The notes under the pieces are model-generated. The model had not been told where the DNA came from. It saw only the letters and a program-made list of their open reading frames with translations, and searched no databases. This document shows positions 1-10,057 of a stretch of 64,000 nucleotides of DNA, one piece after another. Each line of letters begins with the position of its first letter. The first letter of the stretch is position 1. This DNA is from an uncultured Bacteroidales bacterium (GTDB lineage Bacteria; Bacteroidota; Bacteroidia; Bacteroidales; UBA932), in contig CALVDL010000003.1 in assembly GCA_944326305.1 (NCBI GenBank), positions 62,001 through 126,000 of the forward strand, in the 5' to 3' direction. The position numbers and the translations under genes were made by a program.

Positions 1-535
1 TCCAGAAAGTCGCGCCACCGCCGGCGAACAGCTGGTAGACGCTCCCGTTTCCTGATGCACTGTATGATATAACATTGGTATTTCCGATGATGTCAGGATC
101 AGTGACTTTTGTCGAGAAGTTGTAACCGACATCACTGAACGGAGTCAGGCCGACAATGAAAGCCGATGACCTGTAGATAGGGAAGCTGATGATGAAGTCA
201 TACATATTGAATGTATTGTTTCCGGACCTCAAGCCCCCCTGCCTGTAGACGGTGTTCTTCTGGGAGAGACCTACATCAGCCATAAAGGAAAGTGAATCCC
301 TGGCTGTGACAGAGGCTGGGTTAAGATAATTTATGAACCTTTTGTTCCTCGTCGCTATCCCGACCCCTCCCATGCTGCTGTTGAAAGCGGTACCCTCCTT
401 GCGGATATCTCCGATACCGAAAATGGAATACGGAGTATACGACCCGTATGCACCATCCTGGGCATGCAGGAAAAGGGGGAATATAAACAAAAGACACACT
501 AAAAGTGCCCTAACGGGTATTTTCAACATATTCAT
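1..535 (-). CDS. Outer-membrane protein, FadL/OmpP1-like or similar beta-barrel (partial, 3' end outside window)
   Basis: The reverse strand opens with ATG at 535 (a second in-frame ATG lies at 529) and runs off the left edge after about 178 codons. The N-terminus MNMLKIPVRALLVCLLFIFP... is a signal peptide ending near LHAQ|DGAYG. It continues with SYTPYSIFGIGDIRKEGTAF and SMGGVGIATRNKRFINYLNPAS, a pattern found in Bacteroidales barrel proteins resembling the FadL/PorV-type transporters ('NPASLT'-like motif). Its start overlaps the end of coaX by about 26 bases, so it is probably co-transcribed with mfd and coaX. The family assignment is tentative; the exported barrel nature is more secure. 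Confidence 0.7.
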   Translation of the reverse strand, partial: MNMLKIPVRALLVCLLFIFPLFLHAQDGAYGSYTPYSIFGIGDIRKEGTAFNSSMGGVGIATRNKRFINYLNPASVTARDSLSFMADVGLSQKNTVYRQGGLRSGNNTFNMYDFIISFPIYRSSAFIVGLTPFSDVGYNFSTKVTDPDIIGNTNVISYSASGNGSVYQLFAGGGATFW

Positions 536-1235
536 CAGCTATCAAAGCTAATCCCATCAATACTAAATTACAAACTACAAAGATGGAGTTTTTCATTCTT
601 TTTGCAAAATAAATTGCATCACCGCCCGTAAAAACAACAATATTTTCCTTGAATCTGTCAATATAGCCCTGTATTTCAAACAGTAAACCTGTCATTATCC
701 CGGATTCCACAGATGTCTGCAGCGATGTCCCGACTTCGGGTACGGTCTCCGGAGTGTCATACAACGGAAAGTTTTTCGAATACCTGCTCAGTGCCCTGAA
801 CCTCGTCCGGCAGCCAGGGGAGACATTGCCTCCGGCATATTTCCCGTCCTGCCCGATGAAATCCACAGACATCACCGTACCGAAGTCAAACAAGGTACAG
901 CCCCTGCCTTTGAAAAGGTGTCTGGACGCTATTATGGATGCTGCCCTGTCTGGTGAAATATAAGGGAGAATCCCGTGGGCAAGGGCCTCCTCTGTACGGT
1001 TCCTGTCCATGACAACCAACCTTCCGCATTTCCTTCCCAGCGATGCCATATCGTTCGCAGATATGTCCTTCACGGTAGAGATGACCATCACATCCGGCCT
1101 CTCCTTCTCAATGAGTCCGGAAATGAAACCGGTGATCCTTTCACCCTGGTACCTGAATGTCTTCCCAAGGGTAGTCCCGTCAGACCATGCTGCCTTCAAG
1201 GCAGTGTTCCCTATGTCTATGACCAGATTAGGCAT
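510..1235 (-). CDS. coaX: Type III pantothenate kinase
   Basis: Cytoplasmic ATP-dependent kinase that phosphorylates pantothenate, the first step of coenzyme A synthesis. About 241 aa, the usual size. The start is set at MPNLVIDIGNT (1235), because the frame can be extended 12 codons upstream only by running into mfd; DIGNT is the N-terminal phosphate motif of the ASKHA fold and defines the true beginning. Further motifs are FDFGTVMSVDFIG (second Asp/Gly motif), GGNVSPG and FTGGDA near the C-terminus. The gene begins 15 bases after the mfd stop and overlaps the next gene, which indicates an mfd-coaX-OMP operon. Confidence 0.95.
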   Translation of the reverse strand: MPNLVIDIGNTALKAAWSDGTTLGKTFRYQGERITGFISGLIEKERPDVMVISTVKDISANDMASLGRKCGRLVVMDRNRTEEALAHGILPYISPDRAASIIASRHLFKGRGCTLFDFGTVMSVDFIGQDGKYAGGNVSPGCRTRFRALSRYSKNFPLYDTPETVPEVGTSLQTSVESGIMTGLLFEIQGYIDRFKENIVVFTGGDAIYFAKRMKNSIFVVCNLVLMGLALIADEYVENTR

Positions 1236-1249
1236 GATATTGATTCTTT

Positions 1250-4200
1250 TCAGTTTTTCTTGAGCCTGCACAATGCAGAATACGCTTTCTTCAAATCAGG
1301 TATGTTCCTTGAAAATATGCGGAGACGGTCATCGGACTGCTTGAGTTCGAATATGCCGCTGTTCGCATTTATATTGTCTATTACGCCTTCGAATTTCTTC
1401 GAATGGTAATACTGTGACATGGGGTTGGAAATGAAGAAGGCTATCATGACACCGTTCTTTATTATCACCTTCTCGAACCCGAGGTTCCCGGCAAGGTTCC
1501 TTATCCTCACTATATAGAAAAGCCTGTCAAGCTCGTCCGGTATCCTGCCGAACCTGTCCTCCAGCCTCGATTTCATGGTGTCAAGCACCTTTTCATCCTT
1601 TATGGAGTCAAGTTCCTTGTATATCCTTATCTTCTCTGCCGTCACATTTATATAGCTGTCCGGTATCAGTGCAGTCTGGTCGGTCTCTATGGTACAGTCG
1701 GACACTGCTGCCGAAGAGATGCCGTTCACAGGGCCGATGCCGGATTCCACACCGAGCTCCTCCATGGCCTCGGAGAGTATCTTCTGGTAGGTCTCGAGCC
1801 CCATATCGGATATGAATCCGCTCTGTTCGGCCCCGAGCAGGTTGCCGGCCCCCCTTATGTCGAGGTCCTGCATGGCTATGTTGAATCCGCTGCCAAGATC
1901 GGAGAAGGCCTCGATGGCCTTGAGCCTGCGCTTTGCATCATCGGTTATGGATACAAGCGGAGGCACTATGAGGTAGCAGAATGCCTTCTTGTTCGACCTC
2001 CCCACACGCCCGCGGAGCTGGTGCAGGTCGCTAAGGCCTATGTTCTGGGCCTGGTTGATGATTATAGTATTTGCGTTCGGGATGTCAAGCCCGTTCTCTA
2101 TGATTGTAGTGCACAGGAGCATGTCATAGTCACCCGACATGAATTCAAGTATCTTGTTTTCAAGAGTCTTGGACTCCATCTGTCCGTGCGCCACGCATAT
2201 CCTCATGTCAGGGACGAGCCTGTGCAGTATGTCATACACCGACTGGAGTTCCTCCACCCTGTTGTGTACAAAGAAAATCTGCCCGCCCCTGTCCAGTTCA
2301 TAGTTAATTATATTCCTTATCTCATCTGAGTCGAAAAGCATTATCTCCGTCTGTACAGGTATCCTGTTGGGCGGGGGAGTGCTGATGATGGAGAGGTCCC
2401 TTGCCCCCAGAAGAGAGAACTGGAGTGTCCTCGGAATAGGTGTAGCGGTCAGGGTGAGAGTATCCACGGAAAGCTTCATCTGACGTAGCTTCTCCTTGGC
2501 CGTCACTCCGAATTTCTGCTCTTCATCTATGACGAGCAGGCCGAGGTCCTTGAATTCAAACCCTTTGCCGAGCAGCTTGTGGGTACCTATCACTATATCG
2601 AGGGTGCCGTTCTTCAGCCTAGCCTGTATATCCGAGATCTCCTTCGGGGTACGGAGCCTGCTTACAAAGTCAATGTTGCACGGGAAATCCTTGAGCCTGT
2701 TCCTGAATGTATTGTAGTGCTGGAGGGAAAGTATGGTGGTAGGCACGAGAACAGCCACCTGCTTGCTGTCAGCCACAGCCTTGAAAGCCGCCCTAACAGC
2801 CACCTCGGTCTTGCCGAACCCTACATCTCCGCACACGAGCCTGTCCATAGGGCAGTCATCCTCCATGTCCGCCTTGACGGCACGCACAGCCTTCTCCTGG
2901 TCCGGAGTGTCCTCATACATGAAAGACGATTCAAGCTCCTGCTGCATATAAGTATCTGGAGAGAATGCAAAACCCTTGGCACTCTTTCTCTTGGCATAAA
3001 GCTGTATGAGGTCCTTGGCTATGTCCTTGACCTTGGCCTTGGTACTGTTCTTCAGGTTCTGCCATGTCTTCGACCCGAGCTTGTTGATTTTCGGAGGCTC
3101 TCCTTCCTTCGACCTGTAACGCGATATCTTATGGAGAGAATGCACGGATACGAACACAACATCATTGTCCTTGTATGTGATCTTTACTACTTCATGTATC
3201 CGGCCCTTGTCATCTTTCATCCTCACAAGCCCGCCGAATATCCCTACACCATGATCTATATGTACCACATAATCACCTATATTGAAAGAAGTGAGGTCAT
3301 TGATAGTAAGCTGTTCGCTTTTCTCTACCGTCCTCCTTATGGCAACCCTGTGGTACCTGTCGAATATCTCGTGGTCGGAATAGCAGCAGACCTTGTCGTC
3401 ATTGTCGATGAACCCGTTGTGAATGTCCTTGCCAGGACAGAATTTCGGGATCAGCCCGTCATTCCGGGACAGTATCGACCTCAGCCTGTCGAGCTGGGAT
3501 TCCTTGTCACCGAATATGAAGACTTTGTAGCCGGTCTCTATCCTGGTCCTTATGTCCTCGGTTAGCAGGTCGAAATTCTTGTTGAATGAAGGCTGTGGAG
3601 CTATGTTGAACCTGACAGGGTCGCAGTCCCGGACGGAAAGGGGCACTTCGAGGTACACCCTGCGGAATCCCTCTATGCCGCTGTAGAAGCCGGCGTCACT
3701 GTACATGTCGGACGAATCGAGCCAGAATACGGAATTCCCTGGGAGCAGGGAAGTAAGGAAGACACCTTCTCCTGACCCGCCGTCACCGGCGGCAAGGTCA
3801 GGATATATGTCCACGGAGGACACTTTTTCTTTTGAGAGCTGGGTATTGCAGTCGAATATGTTGATACCGTCTATCTCGTCACCGAAGAACGATATCCTGT
3901 ACGGGTTGTTGAAGGAATAGGAGAATATGTCTATGATTCCTCCCCTTACGGCGAACTGGCCGGGGGAGGATACGAAATCCACCCTTTCGAATTTTTCTTC
4001 AAGAAGGACCCCTGTAATCTCATCATGGCTTATGGTCTGCCCCTCCCGCAGGCTGAGCACCGGCCCGGCTATCCGGTCCCCGGCGGGAATCTTCTCCTCA
4101 AGGGCAGCCGGGTATGTCACCACTACAAGGAGCCCGTCGCCGACGTACCGGGTTATCTCGCTGACTGCCGAGGTCCTCTGCACGCTGACGGTTGACTTGT

Positions 4201-4453
4201 AGTTGCTCCTCTGGAGGCTCTTGCCTGTGTCAGGCAGGAAGAACACCCTGTCCCCCTCTATGAATGTATAGAGGTCGGATACGCAATACTCGGCGGCCTC
4301 CCTGGTAGGCAGCACAATCACATGGAGCCCCTCTGAAGCCACGGATGAAAAGACGGACCACCTCGCGGAGAGGAACAGCCCGCTGCAGTATACAGGGCCG
4401 CATCCGGACAGTCTTGAAGCAAGTTCCCTTGCTGATTTCGTACTTATCAACAT
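1250..4453 (-). CDS. mfd: Transcription-repair coupling factor Mfd
   Basis: Large DNA translocase (1067 aa) that removes stalled RNA polymerase and recruits UvrA for nucleotide excision repair. The UvrB-like N-terminal modules occupy roughly residues 1-350, and the RNA-polymerase-interacting region (IGDYVVHIDHGVGIFGGL) starts near 392. The RecG-type motor has Walker A GDVGFGKTE at 542-550, the DEEQ box at 643-646, and a helicase C domain with QLRGRVGRS. The TRCF C-terminal domain closes the protein. It is slightly shorter than E. coli Mfd but all motor motifs are present. It reads leftward from the AT-rich gap shared with ruvB. Confidence 0.98.
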   Translation of the reverse strand: MLISTKSARELASRLSGCGPVYCSGLFLSARWSVFSSVASEGLHVIVLPTREAAEYCVSDLYTFIEGDRVFFLPDTGKSLQRSNYKSTVSVQRTSAVSEITRYVGDGLLVVVTYPAALEEKIPAGDRIAGPVLSLREGQTISHDEITGVLLEEKFERVDFVSSPGQFAVRGGIIDIFSYSFNNPYRISFFGDEIDGINIFDCNTQLSKEKVSSVDIYPDLAAGDGGSGEGVFLTSLLPGNSVFWLDSSDMYSDAGFYSGIEGFRRVYLEVPLSVRDCDPVRFNIAPQPSFNKNFDLLTEDIRTRIETGYKVFIFGDKESQLDRLRSILSRNDGLIPKFCPGKDIHNGFIDNDDKVCCYSDHEIFDRYHRVAIRRTVEKSEQLTINDLTSFNIGDYVVHIDHGVGIFGGLVRMKDDKGRIHEVVKITYKDNDVVFVSVHSLHKISRYRSKEGEPPKINKLGSKTWQNLKNSTKAKVKDIAKDLIQLYAKRKSAKGFAFSPDTYMQQELESSFMYEDTPDQEKAVRAVKADMEDDCPMDRLVCGDVGFGKTEVAVRAAFKAVADSKQVAVLVPTTILSLQHYNTFRNRLKDFPCNIDFVSRLRTPKEISDIQARLKNGTLDIVIGTHKLLGKGFEFKDLGLLVIDEEQKFGVTAKEKLRQMKLSVDTLTLTATPIPRTLQFSLLGARDLSIISTPPPNRIPVQTEIMLFDSDEIRNIINYELDRGGQIFFVHNRVEELQSVYDILHRLVPDMRICVAHGQMESKTLENKILEFMSGDYDMLLCTTIIENGLDIPNANTIIINQAQNIGLSDLHQLRGRVGRSNKKAFCYLIVPPLVSITDDAKRRLKAIEAFSDLGSGFNIAMQDLDIRGAGNLLGAEQSGFISDMGLETYQKILSEAMEELGVESGIGPVNGISSAAVSDCTIETDQTALIPDSYINVTAEKIRIYKELDSIKDEKVLDTMKSRLEDRFGRIPDELDRLFYIVRIRNLAGNLGFEKVIIKNGVMIAFFISNPMSQYYHSKKFEGVIDNINANSGIFELKQSDDRLRIFSRNIPDLKKAYSALCRLKKN

Positions 4454-4677
4454 TTACCTATGTTTTCCTGTTGAAAAGGTGTTGAAAACCCTGTTGATAC
4501 TTTATGAAAAGTTTATTTTGCAATGCCCATGAAAAATTGCAGGCCGGGTCAATAAACTATTTCAAAATATTTTTTTCATTTTTTTTCAAATGGATAAAAT
4601 AAGGTTTATCAACCATCTTTCTTTAGACCAAATACCTGTATGACAGGACATAGCATAAAGTTTTCAACTTTTCAACA
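4444..4677. other. Candidate chromosomal replication origin (inverted clusters of DnaA-box-like 9-mers)
   Basis: Between divergent mfd and ruvB lie repeated 9-mers close to TTWTCAACA, one base from the classic DnaA box TTATCCACA. Left cluster: TTATCAACA 4444-4452, TGTTGAAAA 4469-4477 and 4480-4488, TGTTGATAC 4492-4500. Right cluster: TTATCAACC 4606-4614, TTTTCAACT 4661-4669, TTTTCAACA 4669-4677. Apart from the first, the left boxes point opposite to the right ones, and an A/T tract (about 4551-4605) lies between, as in a duplex-unwinding element. What is seen is the cluster. That it is an origin is inference, supported by the parS-like sites 10 kb away and by genes diverging from this point. 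dnaA itself is not in the window. Confidence 0.45.
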
Positions 4678-4712
4678 TCAATATAAACAACAGCTTTAAT
4701 AAAAAATAAACC

Positions 4713-4720
4713 TATATTTG
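4713..4720 (+). promoter_or_regulatory. Bacteroidota -7 box for ruvB
   Basis: TATATTTG matches TAnnTTTG, the -7 element used by the primary sigma factor of Bacteroidota. It lies 20 bases before the ruvB ATG. No clear -33 TTTG was found at 19-21 bases upstream, so the promoter may be weak or depend on another factor. Confidence 0.5.
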
Positions 4721-4739
4721 TATATAATTTTCATTCCAG

Positions 4740-5765
4740 ATGGCAAACGGCAGCTTCGACCCGCATGACGTCAGCGACGGCAAAGATAAAGAATTAGACG
4801 GAATAATAAGGCCGCAGGACCTTAAAGAATTCACAGGCCAGGACAAAATCATCTCGAACCTCAAGGTTTTCGTCAAGGCGGCGAAAATGAGGGGGGAGTC
4901 CCTTGACCATGTGCTGTTCCACGGCCCTCCGGGACTCGGCAAGACGACCCTTGCCCACATCATAGCGAACGAGCTCGGGGTGGGCATGAAAGTGACCTCG
5001 GGGCCGATACTCGACAAGCCTGGCGACCTGGCCGGGCTTCTCACATCCCTCGAGGAGGGAGATGTCCTTTTCATAGACGAGATACACCGGCTCTCTCCGG
5101 TGGTGGAGGAGTACCTGTATTCCGCCATGGAGGATTTCGTTATAGACATAATGATCGACAAGGGCCCGGGTGCAAGGTCGGTGAGGATATCGCTCAACCC
5201 TTTCACCCTCGTCGGGGCGACCACAAGGAGCGGGCTCCTCACATCACCACTGCGCGCGAGGTTCGGAATCACCTGCGCCCTTGAATACTATGACACCGCC
5301 GACCTCGAGCATATAGTGAAGAGGAGCGCATCAATTCTGAATATAGGTATAGATGATGATGCGGCATACGAGATAGCCCTCCGGAGCCGCGGCACTCCGC
5401 GTATAGCTAATTCCCTCCTCAGGAGGGTAAGGGACTTCGCCCAGGTGATGGGGAGCGGGAAGATAGACCTCAAGATAGCCAGGTATGCCCTCGATGCGCT
5501 GAATATAGACAAGAGGGGGCTCGACTCTGTGGACAACAAGATACTTCGTACCATCATAACCAAGTTCAACGGAGGCCCGGTAGGGGCCAATACGATAGCT
5601 ACCGCTGTCGGGGAGGACCAGGGGACCCTCGAGGAGGTCTATGAGCCTTTCCTTATAAAGGAAGGCTTCATAATAAGGACTCCTCGAGGCCGGGAGGCCA
5701 CAGAGCTTGCATACAGGCACCTTGGGTATGACAGGGGGATTCCGGAGGAGAACCTTCTTTTTTGA
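4740..5765 (+). CDS. ruvB: Holliday junction branch-migration ATPase RuvB
   Basis: Hexameric AAA+ motor of the RuvABC complex that drives branch migration of Holliday junctions; 341 aa, standard length. Walker [10 protein letters not shown] at 62-70, Walker B FIDEIH at 111-116, sensor GATTRSG at 159-165, and an arginine-finger segment [11 protein letters not shown] follow. The C-terminal winged helix (about 265-341) binds DNA. The gene starts close to a TAnnTTTG promoter in the gap shared with mfd. Its partner ruvA is about 10 kb to the right, on the other strand; they are not in one operon. Confidence 0.98.
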   Translation: MANGSFDPHDVSDGKDKELDGIIRPQDLKEFTGQDKIISNLKVFVKAAKMRGESLDHVLFHGPPGLGKTTLAHIIANELGVGMKVTSGPILDKPGDLAGLLTSLEEGDVLFIDEIHRLSPVVEEYLYSAMEDFVIDIMIDKGPGARSVRISLNPFTLVGATTRSGLLTSPLRARFGITCALEYYDTADLEHIVKRSASILNIGIDDDAAYEIALRSRGTPRIANSLLRRVRDFAQVMGSGKIDLKIARYALDALNIDKRGLDSVDNKILRTIITKFNGGPVGANTIATAVGEDQGTLEEVYEPFLIKEGFIIRTPRGREATELAYRHLGYDRGIPEENLLF

Positions 5766-5810
5766 CAGGCTTGTCTGCAATGATGCAGGCCATTATCCAT
5801 ATCAATATCA

Positions 5811-7100
5811 ATGAAAAGATTTGTTATCCTTTCCCTGCTTCTTGTCCTGCTTCCTTCAGGAAGGGCGGAGGCATGCACTGCCGCCGTTATCTCCGGCAGG
5901 GCCACACCTGACGGCCGGCCACTTCTGTGGAAGCACAGGGATACCGGAGTGCTTGACAACGCCCTTGTGCATTTCCGCGGGGAGCGTTTCAGTTTCACGG
6001 GCCTTGTGAATGCCGGAGGCAATATCGCTCCAAGTGCCTCCCCGTCCGACAGGGAAGTCTGGATAGGGGCCAACACTGCCGGCTTCGCACTCATGAACAC
6101 GGCGTCCTATAACATAAAGGACGATGATGTGCCGTCAAACATGATGGACAGGGAGGGAATCATCATCTTCAGGGCATTGGGTGTATGCAGGGACATATCT
6201 GATTTCGAGCATTTCCTTGATACGCTCTCCCGTCCGGCAGGGGTGGAGGCCAATTTCGGGGCTGTGGACGCGTACGGCGGGGCAGCCATGTATGAGGTGA
6301 ACAACAGCACCTGCGTCAAATATGACATAAACGACCCTTCAGTCGCACCTGGCGGCTATATGGTGTTCACCAATTTTTCTTTTTCAGGCAGGGAAGAGGA
6401 TTACAAGGGATACGAACGCTATCTTACTGCTTCGGCAATATTCCGTGAAGCTGATTCTTCCGGTACGGCGTTTACTCCGGATTTCATATTCAGCTCTCTA
6501 TCCCGTTCTTTCAGGAACGATTTTGCCGGCGTGGATTTCGGAAGGGACATTGATTCCATTGTTGATGGAGGATACGGCAACGGCATTGTCCCCGACATGG
6601 ATTTCATACCGAGGAGGAGCACATCGGCTTCTGTAGTGGTGCAGGGAGCGGCTTCCGGGGAGGACCCTCTGCATACCGTGCTCTGGACAGTGCTCGGCTA
6701 TCCTCCGTGCGGAACTGCCGTACCTGTCCCTGTGTCGGAGGATGACATTGTGCCTGCCTATATGAAGCTCTCCCCGTCTTCCGGGCATTCCATTATGTGC
6801 GATACCGCACTCGGAATCAAGGAAAAGTACGTCTTCCGGTTCGGTGTCAGCAACGGGAAGGAATATCTTGACCTCATGCCTGTTGTGTCAGGAAGGCTTC
6901 CGGAGCGTTCCCTTGTCGGATGCTGCAGGGAATCAGACAGGAGGATAAGGGAGGCCTTCTCACTTTTATATGAAGGATATGCTGACGGGAACATGTCCGG
7001 AAAGGAATTCAGGGACAGATACATTGACATTTCACCATTATTCATGGAGATATATTTAGATGAGTTCAAATATTTTGCTCATTTGCTTAAAAATCACTAA
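5811..7100 (+). CDS. Exported NTN-hydrolase, C45 (acyl-CoA:6-APA acyltransferase)-like
   Basis: Protein of 429 aa with a signal peptide ([21 protein letters not shown]) followed at once by [16 protein letters not shown] and WKHRDT. An N-terminal Cys exposed by processing is the catalytic nucleophile in the NTN-hydrolase C45 and C69 families, and the Asp/Gly residues after it fit that active site. It therefore probably cleaves an amide bond of an unknown substrate in the periplasm. It lies 46 bases after ruvB and 33 before frdA, an unrelated neighbourhood. In other Bacteroidales the fumarate reductase cytochrome gene usually occupies this spot before frdA. Substrate unknown. Confidence 0.75.
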   Translation: MKRFVILSLLLVLLPSGRAEACTAAVISGRATPDGRPLLWKHRDTGVLDNALVHFRGERFSFTGLVNAGGNIAPSASPSDREVWIGANTAGFALMNTASYNIKDDDVPSNMMDREGIIIFRALGVCRDISDFEHFLDTLSRPAGVEANFGAVDAYGGAAMYEVNNSTCVKYDINDPSVAPGGYMVFTNFSFSGREEDYKGYERYLTASAIFREADSSGTAFTPDFIFSSLSRSFRNDFAGVDFGRDIDSIVDGGYGNGIVPDMDFIPRRSTSASVVVQGAASGEDPLHTVLWTVLGYPPCGTAVPVPVSEDDIVPAYMKLSPSSGHSIMCDTALGIKEKYVFRFGVSNGKEYLDLMPVVSGRLPERSLVGCCRESDRRIREAFSLLYEGYADGNMSGKEFRDRYIDISPLFMEIYLDEFKYFAHLLKNH

Positions 7101-7132
7101 ACTTGCGCAGAAATTTCATTAAACATCATAAA

Positions 7133-9079
7133 ATGGCCGAAAAATTAATTTCTAAGATTCCTGAGGGTCCTTTGTCTGAGAAATGGACAAAGCATAAGTC
7201 TCAGATCCGTGTTGTCAACCCTGGCAACAAGAGGAAACTCGAAATCATTGTCGTCGGAACCGGACTCGGAGGAGCGTCAGCAGCTGCTACGCTCGGTCAG
7301 CTCGGTTATAATGTAAAGGTTTTCTGCATCAGCGACTCGCCTCGTCGTGCGCATTCCATAGCGGCGCAGGGCGGTATCAATGCAGCAAAGAACTACCAGA
7401 ATGACAATGACTCCGTCTACCGTCTTTTCTACGAGACCATCAAGGGTGGGGACTACCGCAGCCGTGAGGCGAATGTATACCGTCTTGCCGAAGTGAGCAA
7501 TAACATCATCGACCAGTGTGTCGCTCAGGGCGTTCCTTTCGCAAGGGAGTACGGCGGACTTCTCGCCAACAGGTCTTTCGGCGGCGCGCAGGTCAGCCGT
7601 ACATTCTATGCCAGGGGCCAGACCGGACAGCAGCTTCTTCTGGGTGCTTATGCAGCGATGAACCGTCAGATAGCGCTCGGTACCGTGAAGAGCTACCCGC
7701 GTCACGAGATGCTTGATGTGGTACTCATCAACGGAGAGGCAAAGGGAATCATCGCAAGGAATCTTGTTACAGGTGAAATTGAAAGATTCGGCGCACATGC
7801 TGTAGTGCTTGCTACAGGAGGATATGGAAATACATATTTCCTCTCCACCAACGCTATGAACAGCAACGGTTCCGCAGCATGGCAGTGCTACAAGAAAGGT
7901 GCTTTCTTCGCAAACCCTTGCTTTGCACAGATCCATCCTACATGTATCCCTGTACACGGCGACCAGCAGTCCAAGCTGACCCTTATGTCGGAGTCACTGC
8001 GCAACGACGGACGTATCTGGGTGCCTAAGAAGAAGGAGGATGTGGAGAAACTCCGCAAGAAACAGATAAAGCCTTCACAGATTGCAGAGGGGGACAGGGA
8101 CTATTATCTCGAGCGCCGTTACCCTGCTTTCGGTAACCTCGTACCTCGTGACGTTGCCTCACGTGCTGCGAAGGAGAGGTGTGACGCCGGTTTCGGAGTG
8201 AATGAGACAGGCCTTGCCGTGTTCCTCGACTTTGCTACCGCGATAGAAAGGCTGGGTGTGGACAAAATCCGTGAAAGGTACGGTAACCTCTTCCAGATGT
8301 ACCAGAAGATTACCGATACCGACCCTTACAAGGAGCCTATGATGATATATCCGGCTATCCACTATACAATGGGTGGTCTCTGGGTTGACTACAACCTCCA
8401 GACTACCATCCCTGGCCTTTATGCTATCGGAGAGGCCAACTTCAGCGACCACGGCGGAAACCGTCTCGGCGCATCGGCCCTGATGCAGGGACTTGCCGAC
8501 GGATATTTCATCCTTCCGTATACGATAGGTGACTATCTTGCCACCCAGTTCAAGAACCCTAAAACGGATACCAACGCCCCTGAGTTCGAGGCTGCGGAGA
8601 AGGCTGTAAAGGCAAAGATCGACAAGCTCCTTTCTATAAAGGGAAAACATACTGTCGACGAGATCCACAAGAAACTCGGCCACATCATGTGGGAGTATGT
8701 CGGCATGGCACGAAACGAAGCCGGCCTGAAGAAGGCCATCGAGCTTATCCAGGCTCTCCGCAAGGAATTCTGGTCAGATGTATATGTTGCAGGTGACAAG
8801 GACAATTTCAACCAGGAGCTTGAGAAGGCCCTCCGTCTGGCTGATTTCCTTGAAATAGGCGAGCTTATGGCACGTGACGCCCTCCACCGCCGCGAGTCCT
8901 GCGGAGGACATTTCCGCGAGGAGATGCAGACCGAGGACGGCGAGACCAAGCGTGACGACGAGAACTTCATGTATGTCGGCGCATGGGAGTACAAGGGTGA
9001 AAACGTCGAGCCGGAGCTTCACAAAGAGCCTCTGGTATATGAGAATATCAAGATAGCTACCAGAAACTATAAAGACTAA
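7133..9079 (+). CDS. frdA: Fumarate reductase/succinate dehydrogenase flavoprotein subunit
   Basis: FAD-containing catalytic subunit (648 aa) interconverting fumarate and succinate at the inner face of the membrane; in gut Bacteroidales it mainly reduces fumarate as terminal electron acceptor. N-terminal Rossmann motif [31 protein letters not shown] contains the His that carries FAD covalently. IHPTCIP and [13 protein letters not shown] belong to the FAD/substrate domains, and [11 protein letters not shown] is C-terminal. The start is placed at [10 protein letters not shown]; the frame extends ten codons upstream without homology. Codon use (CGT, ATC) differs from its neighbours and fits high expression. 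frdB follows after 5 bases. Confidence 0.96.
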   Translation: MAEKLISKIPEGPLSEKWTKHKSQIRVVNPGNKRKLEIIVVGTGLGGASAAATLGQLGYNVKVFCISDSPRRAHSIAAQGGINAAKNYQNDNDSVYRLFYETIKGGDYRSREANVYRLAEVSNNIIDQCVAQGVPFAREYGGLLANRSFGGAQVSRTFYARGQTGQQLLLGAYAAMNRQIALGTVKSYPRHEMLDVVLINGEAKGIIARNLVTGEIERFGAHAVVLATGGYGNTYFLSTNAMNSNGSAAWQCYKKGAFFANPCFAQIHPTCIPVHGDQQSKLTLMSESLRNDGRIWVPKKKEDVEKLRKKQIKPSQIAEGDRDYYLERRYPAFGNLVPRDVASRAAKERCDAGFGVNETGLAVFLDFATAIERLGVDKIRERYGNLFQMYQKITDTDPYKEPMMIYPAIHYTMGGLWVDYNLQTTIPGLYAIGEANFSDHGGNRLGASALMQGLADGYFILPYTIGDYLATQFKNPKTDTNAPEFEAAEKAVKAKIDKLLSIKGKHTVDEIHKKLGHIMWEYVGMARNEAGLKKAIELIQALRKEFWSDVYVAGDKDNFNQELEKALRLADFLEIGELMARDALHRRESCGGHFREEMQTEDGETKRDDENFMYVGAWEYKGENVEPELHKEPLVYENIKIATRNYKD

Positions 9080-9084
9080 TTGAA

Positions 9085-9864
9085 ATGGATTTAACTTTGA
9101 AGGTATGGCGCCAGAAAAACGCCAAGACAAAAGGACATTTTGAGACCTACCAGGTCAAGAATATATCTCCTGACAGCTCCTTTCTCGAGATGCTCGACAT
9201 CCTTAACGAGCAGCTCATCCATGAAGGTATGGATCCGGTAGCTGTCGAGAGGGGGTGCCAGAGCAGCGGCCCTGTCTCTTTCGACCATGACTGCCGTGAG
9301 GGTATATGCGGTGCATGTTCGCTCTATATCAACGGAAGGGCACATGGACCTGATGACGAGGTGACCACCTGCCAGCTGCACATGCGCAAGTTCAAGGATG
9401 GTGACACCATCACTATCGAGCCGTGGAGAAGCAATGTATTCCCTGTTATCAAGGACCTCGTGGTAGACCGCAAGGCATTCGACAAGATCATGCAGGCCGG
9501 CGGCTTCATCTCGGTGAATACCGGTGGAGTCCCTGACGGAAATGTGATTCCTATCTCCCATGAGATTGCTGAAGAGAGCATGGACGGTGCAGCATGTATC
9601 GGCTGCGGTGCCTGTGTAGCTACCTGCAAGAACGGTTCTGCTATGCTTTTCGTTGCCGCACGTGTAAGCTCCCTCGCACTTCTTCCTCAGGGCAAGGTCG
9701 AGACTGCCAAGAGGGCCAAGGCGATGATTGCCAAGATGGACGAGCTCGGTTTCGGTGCCTGCACCAACACCCGTGCCTGCGAGATGGAATGTCCTAAGCA
9801 TGTGACGATCTCCCATATCGCACGTCTTAACAGGGAGTTCCTCAAGGCGAAGTTCAAGGATTAA
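9085..9864 (+). CDS. frdB: Fumarate reductase/succinate dehydrogenase iron-sulfur subunit
   Basis: Electron-transfer subunit (259 aa) that passes electrons between quinone-reactive cytochrome b and FrdA. The plant-ferredoxin-type [2Fe-2S] domain has Cys70, Cys75, Cys78 ([11 protein letters not shown]) and Cys96 (TTCQLH). The C-terminal domain has [11 protein letters not shown] (171-181) and [13 protein letters not shown] (226-237) for the [4Fe-4S] and [3Fe-4S] clusters. It lies directly after frdA and ends at a strong terminator. No membrane-anchor gene (frdC/sdhC) occurs before frdA, after frdB, or elsewhere in the window. Confidence 0.96.
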   Translation: MDLTLKVWRQKNAKTKGHFETYQVKNISPDSSFLEMLDILNEQLIHEGMDPVAVERGCQSSGPVSFDHDCREGICGACSLYINGRAHGPDDEVTTCQLHMRKFKDGDTITIEPWRSNVFPVIKDLVVDRKAFDKIMQAGGFISVNTGGVPDGNVIPISHEIAEESMDGAACIGCGACVATCKNGSAMLFVAARVSSLALLPQGKVETAKRAKAMIAKMDELGFGACTNTRACEMECPKHVTISHIARLNREFLKAKFKD

Positions 9865-9883
9865 TTTTTCATTTTTTTATATG

Positions 9884-9916
9884 GAAAAGCCGGCTTTCCA
9901 TGCCGGCTTTTCTTTT
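9884..9916 (+). terminator. Rho-independent terminator of frdAB
   Basis: Hairpin GAAAAGCCGGC (9884-9894) / GCCGGCTTTTC (9902-9912), loop TTTCCAT, followed by TTTTA. It lies 20 bases after the frdB stop. The A-rich left arm would also allow function in the other direction. The remaining bases to 10057 hold no recognisable gene. Confidence 0.85.
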
Positions 9917-10057
9917 ATCCTATCAAGAAAAAAAACAGGAATCTTTTTATCTTTATGCTTGTATCCCTTGTTTTAAGGATAGTGATCGGGCTTCTTATTG
10001 GCTTCTTTTTCCCTCTTGACCTGCAATCTGGTATAAACTTTTGATTCAGCTTATTTT

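Noticed and set aside
518..530. TTTTCAACA at the start of the outer-membrane protein gene
   Set aside because: A single isolated copy in coding sequence; not part of the 4444-4677 cluster.
2579..3565. 328-codon open frame opposite mfd
   Set aside because: Shadow of a high-GC3 coding strand; no family motifs, and mfd is intact on the other strand.
9917..10057. Possible short gene after the frdB terminator
   Set aside because: No frame with a plausible start and homology; it is the 3' flank of hflX.
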